Source: Amoebidium appalachense (taxonomy: Eukaryota; Ichthyosporea). From it: a DNA stretch of 64,000 nt. Numbering within the stretch: position 1 is the stretch's first letter; every line of letters starts with the position of its first letter. Shown here piece after piece: positions 1 through 22,707 of this stretch. A model generated the notes under the pieces. The model had not been told where the DNA came from. It saw only the letters and a list, made by a program, of their open reading frames with translations, and did not search any database. Location: contig CAVNZM010000005.1 of NCBI GenBank assembly GCA_963693365.1, positions 6,510,001-6,574,000 on the forward strand, given 5' to 3'. Both the position numbers and the translations under genes were made by a program.

Positions 1-135
1 AGATAGCCTACCTGTAAATTACAACATCCTTGATTTTATACTAAACACGCGTAACTACGACCTGTTTATTAGATGTATTGATTGGCTTGAGAAACACATC
101 ACTACAAAATTATAGCGCACGCGCACACACACACA

Positions 136-202
<67 letters not shown>

Positions 203-234
203 CCAGCTGATACCGAGTGTCCCGAGGGGAGCCC

Positions 235-269
<35 letters not shown>
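1..269 (+). mobile_element. LINE 3' end (truncated by window edge)
   Basis: The last 37 codons of the LINE ORF seen complete at 4361-5731 run to a TAG at 112-114. A 3' UTR follows with a (CA)n tract (about 117-200), a short unique stretch and a poly(A) run at about 238-269. The coding part is identical to 5617-5731. Confidence 0.88.
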
Positions 270-270
<1 letters not shown>

Positions 271-465
271 GGGGAACCCCAACTAATTGATTTCTCCTTG
301 TAGTCTTTATGGTGTCTCGTAGAGAAAGTAAACCCTGATATATAGTCACCACCCGACATCTATGTACGTGATCATGATATACCGCTGAGGGGATATTCCG
401 AGCAAACCCCCCCCCCCCATACCTGAGACTGGTTCTCTTTGCCTCGAGTAAACAGCGTAAACCCC
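1..465. repeat. Segmental duplication, copy 1
   Basis: This stretch matches 5617-6122 almost base for base. Both copies hold the 3' end of a LINE ORF, a (CA)n tract, a short unique segment, a poly(A) run, and about 195 bp of identical non-element flank ending at the sequence aacagcgtaaacccc. Because the flank after the poly(A) is shared, the second copy arose by DNA duplication and not by a second retrotransposition. The copies differ mainly in CA length and in T interruptions of the poly(A). Confidence 0.93.
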
Positions 466-2018
466 TGGTGTATATGGACCCAAAGCAGGCGTTTGGACCA
501 ACGAGGAGGGTGGGACACATGAACATGTTCAACGAGAGCACAAAAGACATTCTCTGGCATAGGATGGGGGATTTCTTGGTGCATGGGGAAGCAGGAGGTT
601 TGATGGATGCCTGAGCACGGGGTAAGAAAGTCACATTAGGAGAGGCCGAAAGGTCGTGGCCATTTGCAATTGGTGTAGTAGTATGACAACGGTTTAAAAG
701 GTGTTGTTTAAGCATGCTACAGGGTAGGCCGAATATAAGATTACGTGAATTCTCGCTCTAGCCCACTAGAATCTTAGTTCCAGACCCCCCTAGCCCACGA
801 GGACAAAGGGAAAAAATCTTAATTTTCATATGTGCAGTGGGGGCTAGCCAGCTAGAATCTTAAATTTTCCAAAAATCCTAGCGCTAGAAACTTATATTCG
901 GAAAATCTTAAAATTAGCCTACCAGGGCCTGTAGTAACGTCTGTAGGTGTGATGTAAGCACCTGTAGCTTTGTAGCTGTGTGGCTTTATCAGTTTGAATG
1001 TGTGTAAAACGAACTTGAAGATTGTGATGTTTTGTTTTTTCACAGGAAAGAAATGTAAGAGGTTTTTTTTCCTTTGGTATATCGAGCTTTTTAAAATGGG
1101 GAACGGTTTGGGCATGCAAGTAACGTCAGTAGCTTTGATGTAAGCGCAAGTAGCTTTGTAGCTGTGCAGGTTTATGACTTTAAAAGTGTGTAGAACGAAT
1201 TCCTTCACCTGTGATGTTTGTTTTTTTCGCAGGAAAGAAATGTATGCAAGAGGTTTGTTTTCTTTGGTGTGTTGTGCTCGAGAGGAATTTACAAGAAGGC
1301 ACAACTGGACGGCGAATGTGAAACGTGCATATACACAGAAGCAGTAAACAATGACTGCATACACAATGCTATTATTTGTACTTGGAGCTTAAGCAGTGCC
1401 TGCAGGTAGATCCTGCGCATGCACACGTGCGAACCATAGGGGAACCCCAGGAAAGGAAAAGGAGGCGATGCTTAGACTCCTATGAAGCACCCGATGATAT
1501 TGGATAGAATCAATTCTAATGCTTTTCCCATGACATAGACACTGACCAAGTTGAACATATGTACGAGTGTGCGACTTCTTTTTACGCTCCATATCACGTA
1601 ACATCAGACGCAATTGAAAAAGAATGATAAGGAGTGGTAGTAAGATATATCGAGGGAGGGAGGGAGAGCAAGGCGCTGGGAGCTGGGGGGGAAGGGATAA
1701 GAGAGAAAGAGAGAGGAACGGTTAGCACTAGCAAAATTGGTGTCTCAGAGTCAAGCCTCTCAAGCTTGGTTAAAAAGAGGGGCATTAAAAACTTTGTGCA
1801 GGGAGAGCTAGTCTCCCTGGGCGGTTTGGTGGGGTGGGCAGGGAATGCTGGTGGCAGTGGTGGTGATGGGAGGGAAGGGGGGCCGGGGGGAGGGGGAGGG
1901 GGGCAAAGGCAAACAAGCATACGTAGGGATGGGAAACCACATCACACCGAACACACAAGCCGTCGCCCGGATTTACGTAAACGGTGAGGTAAGTGGACAA
2001 ACAAACACGCACGCAGTT
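466..2018. other. Non-coding, repeat-derived upstream sequence
   Basis: I see no convincing gene. Short open frames here are not supported by codon pattern or similarity. The segment contains two or three degenerate copies of a unit that begins with gatgtaagc and runs through gtagctttgtag and aaacgaa, plus one GGGGAACCCC palindrome at 1439-1448. Confidence 0.6.
1105..1620. repeat. Diverged duplicated unit, copy 1
   Basis: Aligns by eye with 2310-2800. Shared blocks include gtagctttgtag, a run ending acaagaaggcacaact, the palindrome ggggaacccc, and catatcacgtaa/catgtcacgtaa near the end. A shorter related piece lies at about 940-1075. Confidence 0.75.
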
Positions 2019-2212
2019 GGGCACATAGCAGCTGAAAATGGGGAAGGAAACACGCCGACCACTCAAATTTGAAGTAAACGCTGCATTATCAGCTGGTAAA
2101 ACTGAGACTGGAACAGCAGAAAACGAGTGTTGTTTTTGCGAGGCTATTAAAGGGAATAGTGGGTTGAGGTTCGACGAACAAAAAGGCCTGGTGGATGCAA
2201 AGAAGTCGGGGT
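2019..2212 (+). pseudogene. Decayed copy of MYND-gene exon 1
   Basis: The sequence gggcacatagcagctgaaaa followed by ATG is shared with the start of the MYND gene (6547-6568). The translation from 2038 parallels that exon: a basic MGKETRRP start, an AGKTETGTAEN block, and a C-x2-C pair (CCFC here, CYYC in the gene). Similarity fades after about 55 codons and the frame ends at a TGA near 2212. With no partner exons visible before 6566, it is best read as a broken duplicate. A separate short transcript cannot be excluded. Confidence 0.8.
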
Positions 2213-2309
2213 GAGAAAGTCACACGGAGAGGAGCTGTGGGTATGGTGTAACGCGCGTCTCAAACCGGGTTCTTTGGGCAAACCGAAAAACGTAAATGTG
2301 TCGTTTAAT

Positions 2310-2800
2310 AAACGTTGCAGTGATGTAAGTACAAGTAGCTTTGTAGATGTGTAGGTTTATGAAGTGAAAGTGAGTTCATAGAACGAACATGAAAGCTGTT
2401 ATGCTTTCTGGCCTCAAGAAACGCGAGAACTTTTTTTTCCTTGTGTGTCACGAAGATTTTACAAGAAGGCACAACTAGACGGTGAACGTGAACGTGCCAT
2501 GATATGCACAGGAGCAGTTACAATAGATGGCTGCACACACACTGTAATTTGTACTTTGAACTTGCGCGAGTACGCATGTTAACGTAGAAGATCAATAGAT
2601 CTTGCACGGCTGAGGTCCATACATAGGGGAACCCCACTAATGAAAATATAAAAGGCGAATTCAAGATGCCGAGTTTATGATAAAGCACCGGAGATTCTTC
2701 TCCCTGACACGATTATGAAAGTATATGTATGTGTACTAACAGTTGCGTAACGCCTCATGTCACGTAATGTCATAAGGATTGTAACAAGGCTGAGCTTGAC
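2310..2800. repeat. Diverged duplicated unit, copy 2
   Basis: Partner of 1105-1620, with the same order of conserved blocks and a GGGGAACCCC palindrome at 2626-2635. Confidence 0.72.
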
Positions 2801-4360
2801 TGTTAAGAAGGAAGCGAGAGGGAGCCTCGGATATTGGGGGGAGGGGGGGGGGGGGGGGGGGGGGGGAGCAAGACTCTGGTGTGGGTGGCTAGGCTTGGGG
2901 TGCTGGTGGGGGTAGGGGGATGGGTTAAAGGGGAGGGAGGGGGGTGGAGGGAGGGGGGAGGAGGAAGAGAGGGCGGAAGGCCTAGGAAGATTACCGCTAG
3001 CGAAGTGGGAGTCTTTTTAGGCTGACGTCGACATACTACATACTAGATGAGAAAAACGAGGGGCTTAAATAGAGGGATTAGGGAGAGCAAGTTTCCGTGG
3101 GTGGGTGGGTGGTGGTGGTGGTGGTGGTGGTGAAGGTGGGGGAGTGGGTGGGGAAGGGTAGGGTGGGGAGGGCGCTGGGCTGAGGTGGGCAGAGGGGGAG
3201 GGGGGGAGTAAGAATGAGTAAGCCGCCTGTGAGTCTCTTTTGAAGCCAACCGTGTCTTTTTAATATTTGGTTGGTATCGCAAGGATACTGTTGTTGTTGC
3301 CCCCTCGGAGAAGGGTGGGGGAGGGGGGGAAGGGGGGGGAGGGGGGGGAGGAAGAATGAGGCCTAGGGCTAAACAGCTTTTGAGTCTCGTTGACAAGCTG
3401 ACTGTCCTTTTTGGTTGTTAATGGGGTACTGTAAGGATGTTGTTGTTGTTGGCCCCCCCGGGGAGGGGGGGGGGGGAGGAGGAGACGGGGGAGGAGGGGG
3501 GGGGGGAGGGGGGGGGGGGGGGGGGGAGGGGAATAGCCGGCTCAGGCACTACTGCTAACAAAATAGTACGGAGAGAAAACTCAGTGATCAGATGGAGCTA
3601 GATGGGAGAAGAACCGATCCTCATATATGACTTAAGTGGAAGACAGCGTGAGCTAAGTTCTGAAAGGAGGGGCTTTGAGGTGAAAGGAAACTAGCCCTCC
3701 GCCAACCCCCCTAACCCCCCAATCATTCCGTAATCTTTAGTAATTTTTTTTTTTTTGTCCGTAAACATGCACATAGGCAGTGGGGTGGCCCAGGGGGAAG
3801 GAAAGGGGCAGGGGGAGGGGAGGAGGGGGGGTATGGGGGGAGGGGGGGGCGAGGGATGATGTGGTCAGCTATGATATATTTCTTCACTTTTCTCCATCAT
3901 AGAAAACTATGACAGACTCTGGGCATTAGTGAGATCTGTTGATGTGGAGGTTCTGAGCTGAGAGACCAAGTGATGTATGTGCATGTACATGTGCGTCTGT
4001 GCCTGTGTGCATGCGTGTGTGCATTTCCTGAGGTTGGTCACCTGCACTCGCACGTGCCTGCGTGTTGGCGCAAAGGGGACCTGTTGCCGCAGTGTGCGTG
4101 CGCACGTGTGAAATGTGCACGTGATTGTGGTGCAAAGTGCCCGAGAACACACCAGAACACAGGCCGGGAACACTAACTTTGGCGGTTACGTAACGCGCAG
4201 TTTGGGTGGTGCGTTATGACGTCATTGGATGCGATATGAACCAATCATTGCCTGGTTGAGGTGTGTCGTTATGTGCACGTGCATTGCTAAGTACATAAAA
4301 CTGCTATGGGCGTGGTTAGTACTGCGGTGGGGGACCACGCGGGAATACCACGTGCTGTAA
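2801..4360. other. G-rich non-coding region with short tandem repeats
   Basis: Runs of G dominate 2836-3010 and 3440-3540. A unit of roughly 140 bp occurs twice (about 3215-3315 and 3355-3470), sharing tgagtctc, the ggtactgtaaggatgttg-like block and a gttgttgttg stretch before a C/G run. No supported gene. 4180-4360 is less repetitive but also shows no coding signal. Confidence 0.6.
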
Positions 4361-5731
4361 TCTCTATTTATAGATGATTTGGCTGTCAAGATTTACGCCG
4401 AAAACGATGACCCTATTAATAACTTTCCGCCTGCACTTCTCTATGCTGATGATCTGTCCCTCCTTGCCCGTACCCCTAGACGCCTGCAAAGATTGTTCGA
4501 TGTAGTGTCAGAGTGGTGCAAGGCAAACCTTATGATCCTTAACATAGACAAATGTGGTGTTCTTGTACCTGATATAGCTAACAATTTACACACATTTACA
4601 TTATCATCTAAACCTGTACCTATAGTTCCAGAATACAAATATCTTGGTGTTCCGGTTGATTCTGTTGGTGTTATGTTTCCCCATATGGTCGAAAAGAGGG
4701 TAGAGTTGGCTCGTAAGCGGTTAGCTTTCTTCTCGGCTAATATTTTTAAAGACACACCCCTCCATCCTTCTATTAGACTTACATTTATTCGCACTTTTGT
4801 CTTCCCGGCATGTGAATATGGTTTACCCCTTCTCGCCGCTTGGATCAAGAAAGAGAGAACTAGAGCGCTTAAACCCTTGGCAAATTTCCTTGAAGCAGAA
4901 GTTGCCTCCTTTCTATCTAACAACTGTTGTAAACCTGGGCCTGTAACGCTCTCGATATATGGTCTGGTCCCAATAGCTGCTAGAGTATCCTATCTCGCGC
5001 TGAAATTCAATAAGCACATAAGCCGCTTAAAGAAGTATTTGCCCTCCCACCCTCTCTTCTCTATCCGACCTGTCCCCTCCTCACCTCTCCCCTCTTTCCT
5101 CCCCTCTCTCTCCCCTTCTCCCCTGGGCACAAATACAAATAAACCCCGCAATAGTGTGTGTGTGACTTTGGACTGCCACTTACTTATTAAACATGTACAC
5201 AATCACAAGATAATCACGCAATATAACAAATGGAAAAAGATACCACACGACACTAGACCCGATGAAAGCATACACCTTGAAAAACTAAGCCTTATGTCTC
5301 GTTTTATATATACTGACCGCCTCAACCATATTGCCAAATATGGCACTCGCAAGTGTATAACACCTAAATACATATTACCTTCCTGTAGAACTGGTCTTTC
5401 TCTAGCTGATGCTATTATTGCCAGTGATCAATTACCACGCTTTTACTGTACACGTGCTATACAGTGGAGATCTAATAAGTATAAGGTGGCATCATTTGCA
5501 TGCCCAAACAACACACACACACACCAGTTTAACCGGTCATGTATCGCCAAATGTAGTTTGATAGACCACATAATACCGCAACACACACACGTCACATTCA
5601 CAACAGACACCCAGAAAGATAGCCTACCTGTAAATTACAACATCCTTGATTTTATACTAAACACGCGTAACTACGACCTGTTTATTAGATGTATTGATTG
5701 GCTTGAGAAACACATCACTACAAAATTATAG
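4361..5731 (+). CDS. LINE reverse transcriptase, C-terminal part
   Basis: An open frame of about 456 codons from the truncation point to TAG at 5729-5731. It contains the catalytic YADD box (ALLYADDLSLLAR), followed by the NxxKC-type segment (LNIDKCGVL) and the EYKYLGV motif typical of LINE palm and thumb regions. It ends in a cysteine- and histidine-containing tail. The frame is uninterrupted, so the insertion is probably not old. It lacks the fingers, earlier palm motifs and any endonuclease, so it cannot be autonomous. A diverged relative of its C-terminus is found at 27629-28003. Confidence 0.9.
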   Translation, partial: SLFIDDLAVKIYAENDDPINNFPPALLYADDLSLLARTPRRLQRLFDVVSEWCKANLMILNIDKCGVLVPDIANNLHTFTLSSKPVPIVPEYKYLGVPVDSVGVMFPHMVEKRVELARKRLAFFSANIFKDTPLHPSIRLTFIRTFVFPACEYGLPLLAAWIKKERTRALKPLANFLEAEVASFLSNNCCKPGPVTLSIYGLVPIAARVSYLALKFNKHISRLKKYLPSHPLFSIRPVPSSPLPSFLPSLSPSPLGTNTNKPRNSVCVTLDCHLLIKHVHNHKIITQYNKWKKIPHDTRPDESIHLEKLSLMSRFIYTDRLNHIAKYGTRKCITPKYILPSCRTGLSLADAIIASDQLPRFYCTRAIQWRSNKYKVASFACPNNTHTHQFNRSCIAKCSLIDHIIPQHTHVTFTTDTQKDSLPVNYNILDFILNTRNYDLFIRCIDWLEKHITTKL

Positions 5732-5752
5732 CGCACGCGCACACACACACAC

Positions 5753-5811
<59 letters not shown>

Positions 5812-5843
5812 CCAGCTGATACCGAGTGTCCCGAGGGGAGCCC

Positions 5844-5888
<45 letters not shown>

Positions 5889-5926
5889 AAAAATAAAAAA
5901 ATAAAAAAATAAAAAAAAAAAAAAAA
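4361..5926 (+). mobile_element. 5'-truncated LINE (non-LTR retrotransposon)
   Basis: A non-LTR element reduced to the back half of its reverse transcriptase ORF, a short (CA)n-bearing 3' UTR and an A-rich tail (about 5848-5926, with TAAAAAAT interruptions). The 5' break falls just before an LFIDDL-type motif. No endonuclease domain is present in the remaining part. 5' truncation is the usual outcome of target-primed reverse transcription. Confidence 0.9.
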
Positions 5927-6122
5927 CGGGGAACCCCAACTAATTGATTTCTCCTTGTAGTCTTTATGGTGTCTCGTAGAGAAAGTAAACCCTGATATAT
6001 AGTCACCACCCGACATCTATGTACGTGATCATGATATACCGCTGAGGGGATATTCCGAGCAAACCCCCCCCCCCCATACCTGAGACTGGTTCTCTTTGCC
6101 TCGAGTAAACAGCGTAAACCCC
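5617..6122. repeat. Segmental duplication, copy 2
   Basis: Partner of 1-465. Includes the LINE 3' end, its tail, the palindrome ggggaacccc at 5928-5937 and about 185 bp of shared flank. Similarity stops abruptly at the cccc at 6119-6122. Confidence 0.93.
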
Positions 6123-6565
6123 AAGTACATATCACGCACACTCATACCCATATCCCGGGATATGTACGCGTACGGCACTCAAGACACATGCACACACACA
6201 CGTGTACACGCGCACATACAGGTGTACTGTAGCCAAGTAGTTATCTATGGAACTCTTGAAAGTCACGGGTGTTCGTTTTTCTCCGTTGAATTCAGTCAGC
6301 GTTGGTGTAAAAATAAGATCACTTTTTTCTACGGTCGTGCTAATACTTTAGAGCACATCTCTTTTTTTACACTTCGTGTCAAAAGCACCAGTTACTATAT
6401 AGAGGACAACCAAAGTTTAGACAAACAGGCTTGAGCTAAGTTTAATGACAGTTAACACGCAAGTGGTCACCCGGTTTTTTCTTGATAGAGAGGTAAATGG
6501 CTTGGTCACAGCCTATACTTAGACACACAAACACACTCGCACACATGGGCACATAGCAGCTGAAA
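6123..6565. other. 5' flank of the MYND gene
   Basis: The 440 bp before the MYND start codon. The final 20 bp before ATG (gggcacatagcagctgaaaa) are conserved in the decayed exon copy at 2019. No clear TATA box was recognised. Confidence 0.5.
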
Positions 6566-17299
<10,734 letters not shown>

Positions 17300-17329
17300 T
17301 TAATAATAGCCTTAGAATATATTTTATAG

Positions 17330-17625
17330 ATTTTGTGTGGTGCTGCAGGAGAGAATGCCAGAAAGGGGATTGGGAGGTGTACAGAGGAAAGTGTCGGTTT
17401 GAGAACGGGAGGAAGGACGTGTCGGAAAAGAAAATAGGGGGCCTAGCAGCGTCATTTTTTTATTTAATATTATTTAATGGTATATTATATTTTTATTGGA
17501 TTTTAAATCCATGTGCGTACTGTGCGGGTGAGTGTCAGAAGGGGCATTGGGTCGTGCACAGAGAAAGTCGTCGGGTGGAGAATGGAAGGAGAAACGGGGT
17601 CGAACAGAAATGAGGGGACCTAATA
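17330..17625 (+). pseudogene. Two decayed tandem copies of the MYND exon end
   Basis: After the MYND stop codon (17297-17299), the second half of the zinc finger recurs twice in one open frame. The first repeat reads VWCCRRECQKGDWEVYRGKC, where the zinc-binding His has become Tyr. The second reads CAYCAGECQKGHWVVHRES, where the last Cys has become Arg. Each repeat also retains the following basic tail and a gcctaa/acctaa-like end. The first halves of the finger (CSFC) are missing, so neither can fold as a full MYND domain. They are probably duplicated 3' ends lying in the 3' UTR or just beyond it. Confidence 0.85.
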
Positions 17626-18539
17626 GGGATTTTTTTTTTTACTTCGGTGAATAACTTTTAAGTATTGATTTATTTAAAAAAAAAATTAAAGTTTTGTGCC
17701 TGCTGCTGTATATATAATGTTAGCTTGACGCGAGTTTTTTTGGTGGTGTTGAAACATTGGCGCGCGAGATAAGCCTTCGTGGCAGGCTGTTTTTCCTCTG
17801 TCTTTTTCTGTGGCTTGTTGTCACGCTTGGTAGGAGGACCGGTTTCTGTTAATGACGCACGTATGCATACGTCCACCCATCAGGGTAAAACTTTGCGTTG
17901 GCACGTGGCTCTAGATGACATCATAATAGATGTGCATCATATAGTGAGATGGTATGCTACTAATATACTTAGTGTTCCTTTAAATTTCTGAATGACTACA
18001 TACGTATGAACCGTGAGGTGAATCTGACAAGTGCATATAGATCAGATCCTGTGTATTTTTTGTTAGTGTGCCACCTGAATGCGGATATGAATAGCTGTAG
18101 GTCAGCTGTATTAATTGAGTGTGCATGAAGTACGTATAATGTAATCTTATTCAGGTATGTCTAGAGGTATAATTGGCCACTTAGCCTTGCCGGGTAAAAG
18201 GATAGAATGGAATGTACACAGTTTCATTTTTTTATCACATTTGAACATCATTCGACGGTTTCATATGCTGGCTTTCTTCTGTGGGGCTGGTATACGTACG
18301 CGTATGTAGTATTACTGCTTTCGAATGACTGTAATCCAGCTGAGCACTAATGTACATATCTATAATTCTGAAAAAATATAAATAAAAACAATATTATAAA
18401 ACCTTTATTGCCCATATGATTTGTAGCTCATAGATAAGTCCGCAAGTTGCTCACTACGCTGATACAAACCGTTGGGTGAAAGTACCGTTGGACTGTTGCA
18501 TTCCGGGTCCTGACGGGTGCACCACATCTGCAGAATTGA

Positions 18540-18910
18540 TGATTCTCAGTGACACAGAATAATTCTATTGAACACATGTACAGGTAATTCTCTTGAACAC
18601 ACAATAGTTCTCTTGAACACCGAATATACTTTTCACGAACAGAATAATTTTCTTGAACACAGAATAAATAATAATATATTCTATATATTCTCCAAACACA
18701 GAACATTCTAGATTCAAATTTTGTTCGCACAAAGTCTAGAATCTATCTACTAGTACTATCATGATATCGGCCATGTTATACGTATACATGAATAATATTC
18801 TGCTCAAAGCAGAATAAATCTGTCTTTATAGTAACGCTGCCTTCAGAACTGCAGAATAATATAATGAACATAGGCGTGCTCAAAGCAGAACTCGATATAA
18901 TTCTGCCTTT
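18540..18910. repeat. Cluster of GAACACAGAATAATTCT-type repeats and hairpins
   Basis: Units built around AGAATAATTCT and TTGAACAC recur at least five times between 18555 and 18690. Nearby, attctgctcaaagcagaat (18797-18815) is a perfect 8-bp stem with a 3-nt loop, and related half-sites (ctcaaagcagaa, ataattctgcc) follow to about 18910. May be a degenerate satellite or the remains of a small inverted-repeat element. Confidence 0.65.
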
Positions 18911-19130
18911 CCAGGATTCGTAGTCACGGCTGTCAAAGCTGAATAAACCAGCTAATTAAGCTGGCCCTATGTTTGCACAATATCATGCCATGTTTCTTTC
19001 CGAACAATGTAACTTGAATAACTTATATAATAATGATGTCCGCATATTGAATCACGCAAGTGCGTAATCCCCAACATATCACATCCTTCGTAACATACGT
19101 GTTATGTCGATAGAAACCGGTGACCTCCGT

Positions 19131-19175
<45 letters not shown>

Positions 19176-19441
19176 TCTTTCCCCGGGGGCCGCCGCTCCC
19201 TCCCGCCACCATGACCCACCCCACACACAGGCTCCGCTTGTACATAGACATATCTATAGGAAACATGTACCCCCCCCCCCCCCCCCCCCCCCCCCACCCT
19301 CCTCCTCCTCTCCCGCCCTCACCACCAACCCCACACACGTCCGCATATAATGGATAGGACCCCTCCTCCTTCCTTCCCCCCCTCTCCGTTCCTCCCTCAC
19401 TACCCACCCACACACCGGCTCCGCATGCACACAGATGGAAG

Positions 19442-19472
<31 letters not shown>

Positions 19473-20001
19473 CATATGCATGCACCGTGGCGGCCTGGCG
19501 CGGCCAATGCTATCACAGCCCCCTGCAGTGTGTGTGTGCTTTAGCACGTGCGCACCTATCATGACTTTGTGCTAATCGGTGCATACGTGTGAGTTAGACA
19601 ATGCAAGTGTTTCGGAATTCCGCGTGCGTCATTTGCACGTGTGTACGACGCGTGCTTATGGGAACATGCACAAAATCAAACATCACCAAAGTTTATAAAA
19701 CAATAAAAAAAGCAGGAATAAACAATAAAGAAAAGTAGGAATATGATGATTGTATTTTATTATCGTTGATAAATTAAAATTGAAAGAAGATTAGCAAGGG
19801 AACACCCAGCACCGCTGAGAGCCCAAGAGATATTCAATGAGATATTATATGAGATATTCAATGATTAAATATAACATTATTGTTATGCCAACATAGAGCA
19901 GGTATTGGCTTTCAAGTACTATTAAACTAAGCGCGGTCATTAATATTCAAATAAACCTGGGCCAGGGGGTGTTTTTTTACAACCCCCACACTTTTCGTAT
20001 G

Positions 20002-20032
<31 letters not shown>

Positions 20033-20536
20033 TATACATAGCATGATAGCAGATCTAATACCAATATTACTAACAATTGGAATTCAGTGTGTGTGTTTTG
20101 TGACATGAAGAACCTATATTAATAGGAAATTAGACTGGTCGCGGGGATGGAGGTTATGTGGAATGGGAATTAGAGATGGCTAAAACATAATAATAATAAC
20201 GGTTGGGGGGAGAAAAAATGTTTATACAAGGCCATGACAAAAGGGAAAAAAAAAAAGATTCTTGTAAAAACACAAAATGACGCTACAGTGTGATTGAAAT
20301 GTATGTGAGACACGGAAGAAGTATTATTAGGAGGCGTAGTGGTGATAGTGGGTGAATAGTACCGACGTCATGTTAGCAAAACAAACGAACAAACAAACAA
20401 AAAGAAAAAGTAAAAACAGGCACGACGATAATGCTGTTTGGGCATGCATGTATAATAACAGTGAAAGGCATTTCTCTGCTGGTGCCCCGGGTGCTCGTTG
20501 TTGAAACAAACGCCCCGGAGTGGTAGAAGATAACAT

Positions 20537-20640
20537 AACAAACAGTTGCATGCGTAATAGTAGTAAGGCAATAAAACAGTTGCATGCACAATATTATAAA
20601 GGCGATAAAACAGTTGCATATGCATGCGAATTATTATAAT
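20537..20640. repeat. Three tandem ~35-bp repeats near T-box 3' end
   Basis: Three units start with (a)aacagttgcatgc or aaaacagttgcatatgcatgc and continue into AT-rich sequence. They lie about 220 bp beyond the T-box stop codon, so they could be in its 3' UTR. Confidence 0.75.
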
Positions 20641-20856
20641 AGCATGTGCTTGCGTCCGGTGATATCACAAAGGATAATTAGAGCAAACCATTCCCCGGTC
20701 GAGAGTTGGCACAAACCGCACTCTTGCAAAACTTCACCCGAAGCTCCATTCGTCCCCATACACCGCCAGCTTCCCATCCAAAAGGAACAAACCCCGCTTG
20801 ATCGGGTTGAACGCAAACACACCGGGTCGGGTTGCAGTGTTTCGGTTCGGGTCGGG

Positions 20857-21578
20857 TCAATGGTGGAACATAGAGAAAAGCGACTTGGGCCGGGAGCGGT
20901 GGGGTTTCAACACGTGCTCTTGCGTGAAAGTCAGATCGGAAACCGTGGCCGATCGCGCACGTGAATTTTCTACCAGGGGAGATCCAATACCGGGATACTG
21001 GCCCCCCTCATGGGGGGATCCGTAAATTCCGGCCGAAAGGGGGCTGGGGCTCAAAGGGGGGTGGTGGCCGCCGTGGTTGAACGTGTCCGGCAGGGAGGGT
21101 GCACGAAGGAGGCTCATGGGTCTCTGGTTCGAAAGATGGAAGGAGAGGGGGGTCCTTTGTACGCTTTTTCCACTTTGCATCAGCTGAGGGGAGGAAGCGG
21201 TGACATGGAGGGGCTGCGACCGCTGCTGCTGCTGCTGCATCTGGGGGGTGTTGGGGGCGGAAATTTCGAATGAGCCCCCACCATCGCCCATCATTTCGTT
21301 AAGCGAATCGAGTTCGTGCCCTGTAAATTCGAACCGAATGTCCGACCGGGGGGGCATAGACCCCATTGATGCACACCGACGGAGGAGTTTCTCTTTGTGT
21401 TTGCCAATTTCGGGGCTTCCGGTGAGACCCCCCTCGCAAAATTCCTGGGCGAGGTGTGGGGTGATTCCCGATAGAACACGCTCGCCGCGGGTTTGGGGGT
21501 TGGCGACGATTTTGATCTGGGCAAGCGTCTTGTTGTGGTAGGCCGTGCAGGCTATGAAATTGCACAGGGGCAGGGGGT

Positions 21579-21632
<54 letters not shown>

Positions 21633-21797
21633 CGTGCGTATGCGGATTTATGCGTGTGCGGCAATAGGAAAAGTGGGTGGGTGTGTAATTTGTGCGTAAA
21701 GGGTGTCAGTTGTGAACAGGAGAGCAAAATAGAAGGGCCATACAGAGGATATGGAAGAAAGGAGGAGCTCACAGTGGAGGTGTGTGTGCGCACCCAT

Positions 21798-21838
<41 letters not shown>

Positions 21839-21944
21839 AGGAGAGAGAGAGAGAGAGAGAGAGGAGGGGGTGGGGGGGAGGGGGGGGGGGGGGTCCAGGT
21901 GCAAGTGTAGACGCACGTGTGTGTGTGAAGGGCAGGAGGGATCA

Positions 21945-21994
<50 letters not shown>

Positions 21995-22501
21995 CGCCCA
22001 CACACACACACGGAAAAAAAAAAAGAAAAGAAAAGAAGAAAAGAGCACATTTCTAGAACATGCACGAACAAATGAGACATTAACACACACCCAACCAACA
22101 TACATCTATTCTTGATTCTTTGTGCGTTGGACTTGTCCACCGGCCGCCGGAGACGCGGGGGGGGGGGGGGGGGGGGGGTTGGCATTTACTTCTTGATTTC
22201 CAGCGGATTCACCCCAATAAACGGATTCGTCATGTTTCTGACTGGGGGATTCTGACTGGGTGAATTTTCGTGTACAGGGACGAGATAACCGACGGGGAGA
22301 TAACTGTGGAAGGACTCCAGGTGGATGGCAGCCTTGTTGTTGGGCTTGTTGGTGATTTTGCAGTGGTTAAAGGATATCCCGTCCGTGGAAATTTGCCTGC
22401 CTTCGTAGGGCCCCCCCGGCAGCAGGTAGAACTCTTGGGTGCCGGTGGAGGTGGGGTTGGAGGTGAAAAACAAGCTGTTTGTGCCTGTGTGTGTGCATGT
22501 G

Positions 22502-22546
<45 letters not shown>

Positions 22547-22640
22547 ACAAGTGTGTGGGAGCCCGTGTGGATAGATGGTGTTGCTCATTTTGAAGGCCCC
22601 GGGCGGGGGGGGGGGGGGGGGGGGGGGGAGGGGGGGACCT

Positions 22641-22671
<31 letters not shown>

Positions 22672-22676
22672 GGGGG

Positions 22677-22707
<31 letters not shown>

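Larger units (their letters stand above)
17626..20856. other. AT-richer intergenic region between convergent genes
   Basis: Separates the 3' ends of the MYND and T-box genes. No supported ORF. It is notably less CA/GT-rich than the introns. It contains inverted and direct repeats at 18540-18910, C and G runs at 19132-19174, 19270-19295, 19442-19469 and 20001-20030, and short tandem repeats at 20537-20640. Confidence 0.65.

Noticed and set aside
455-475. Sequence gtaaacccctggtgt shared with about 28161
   Set aside because: Only 15 bp, with no further flanking match. Too short to call a repeat or insertion target.
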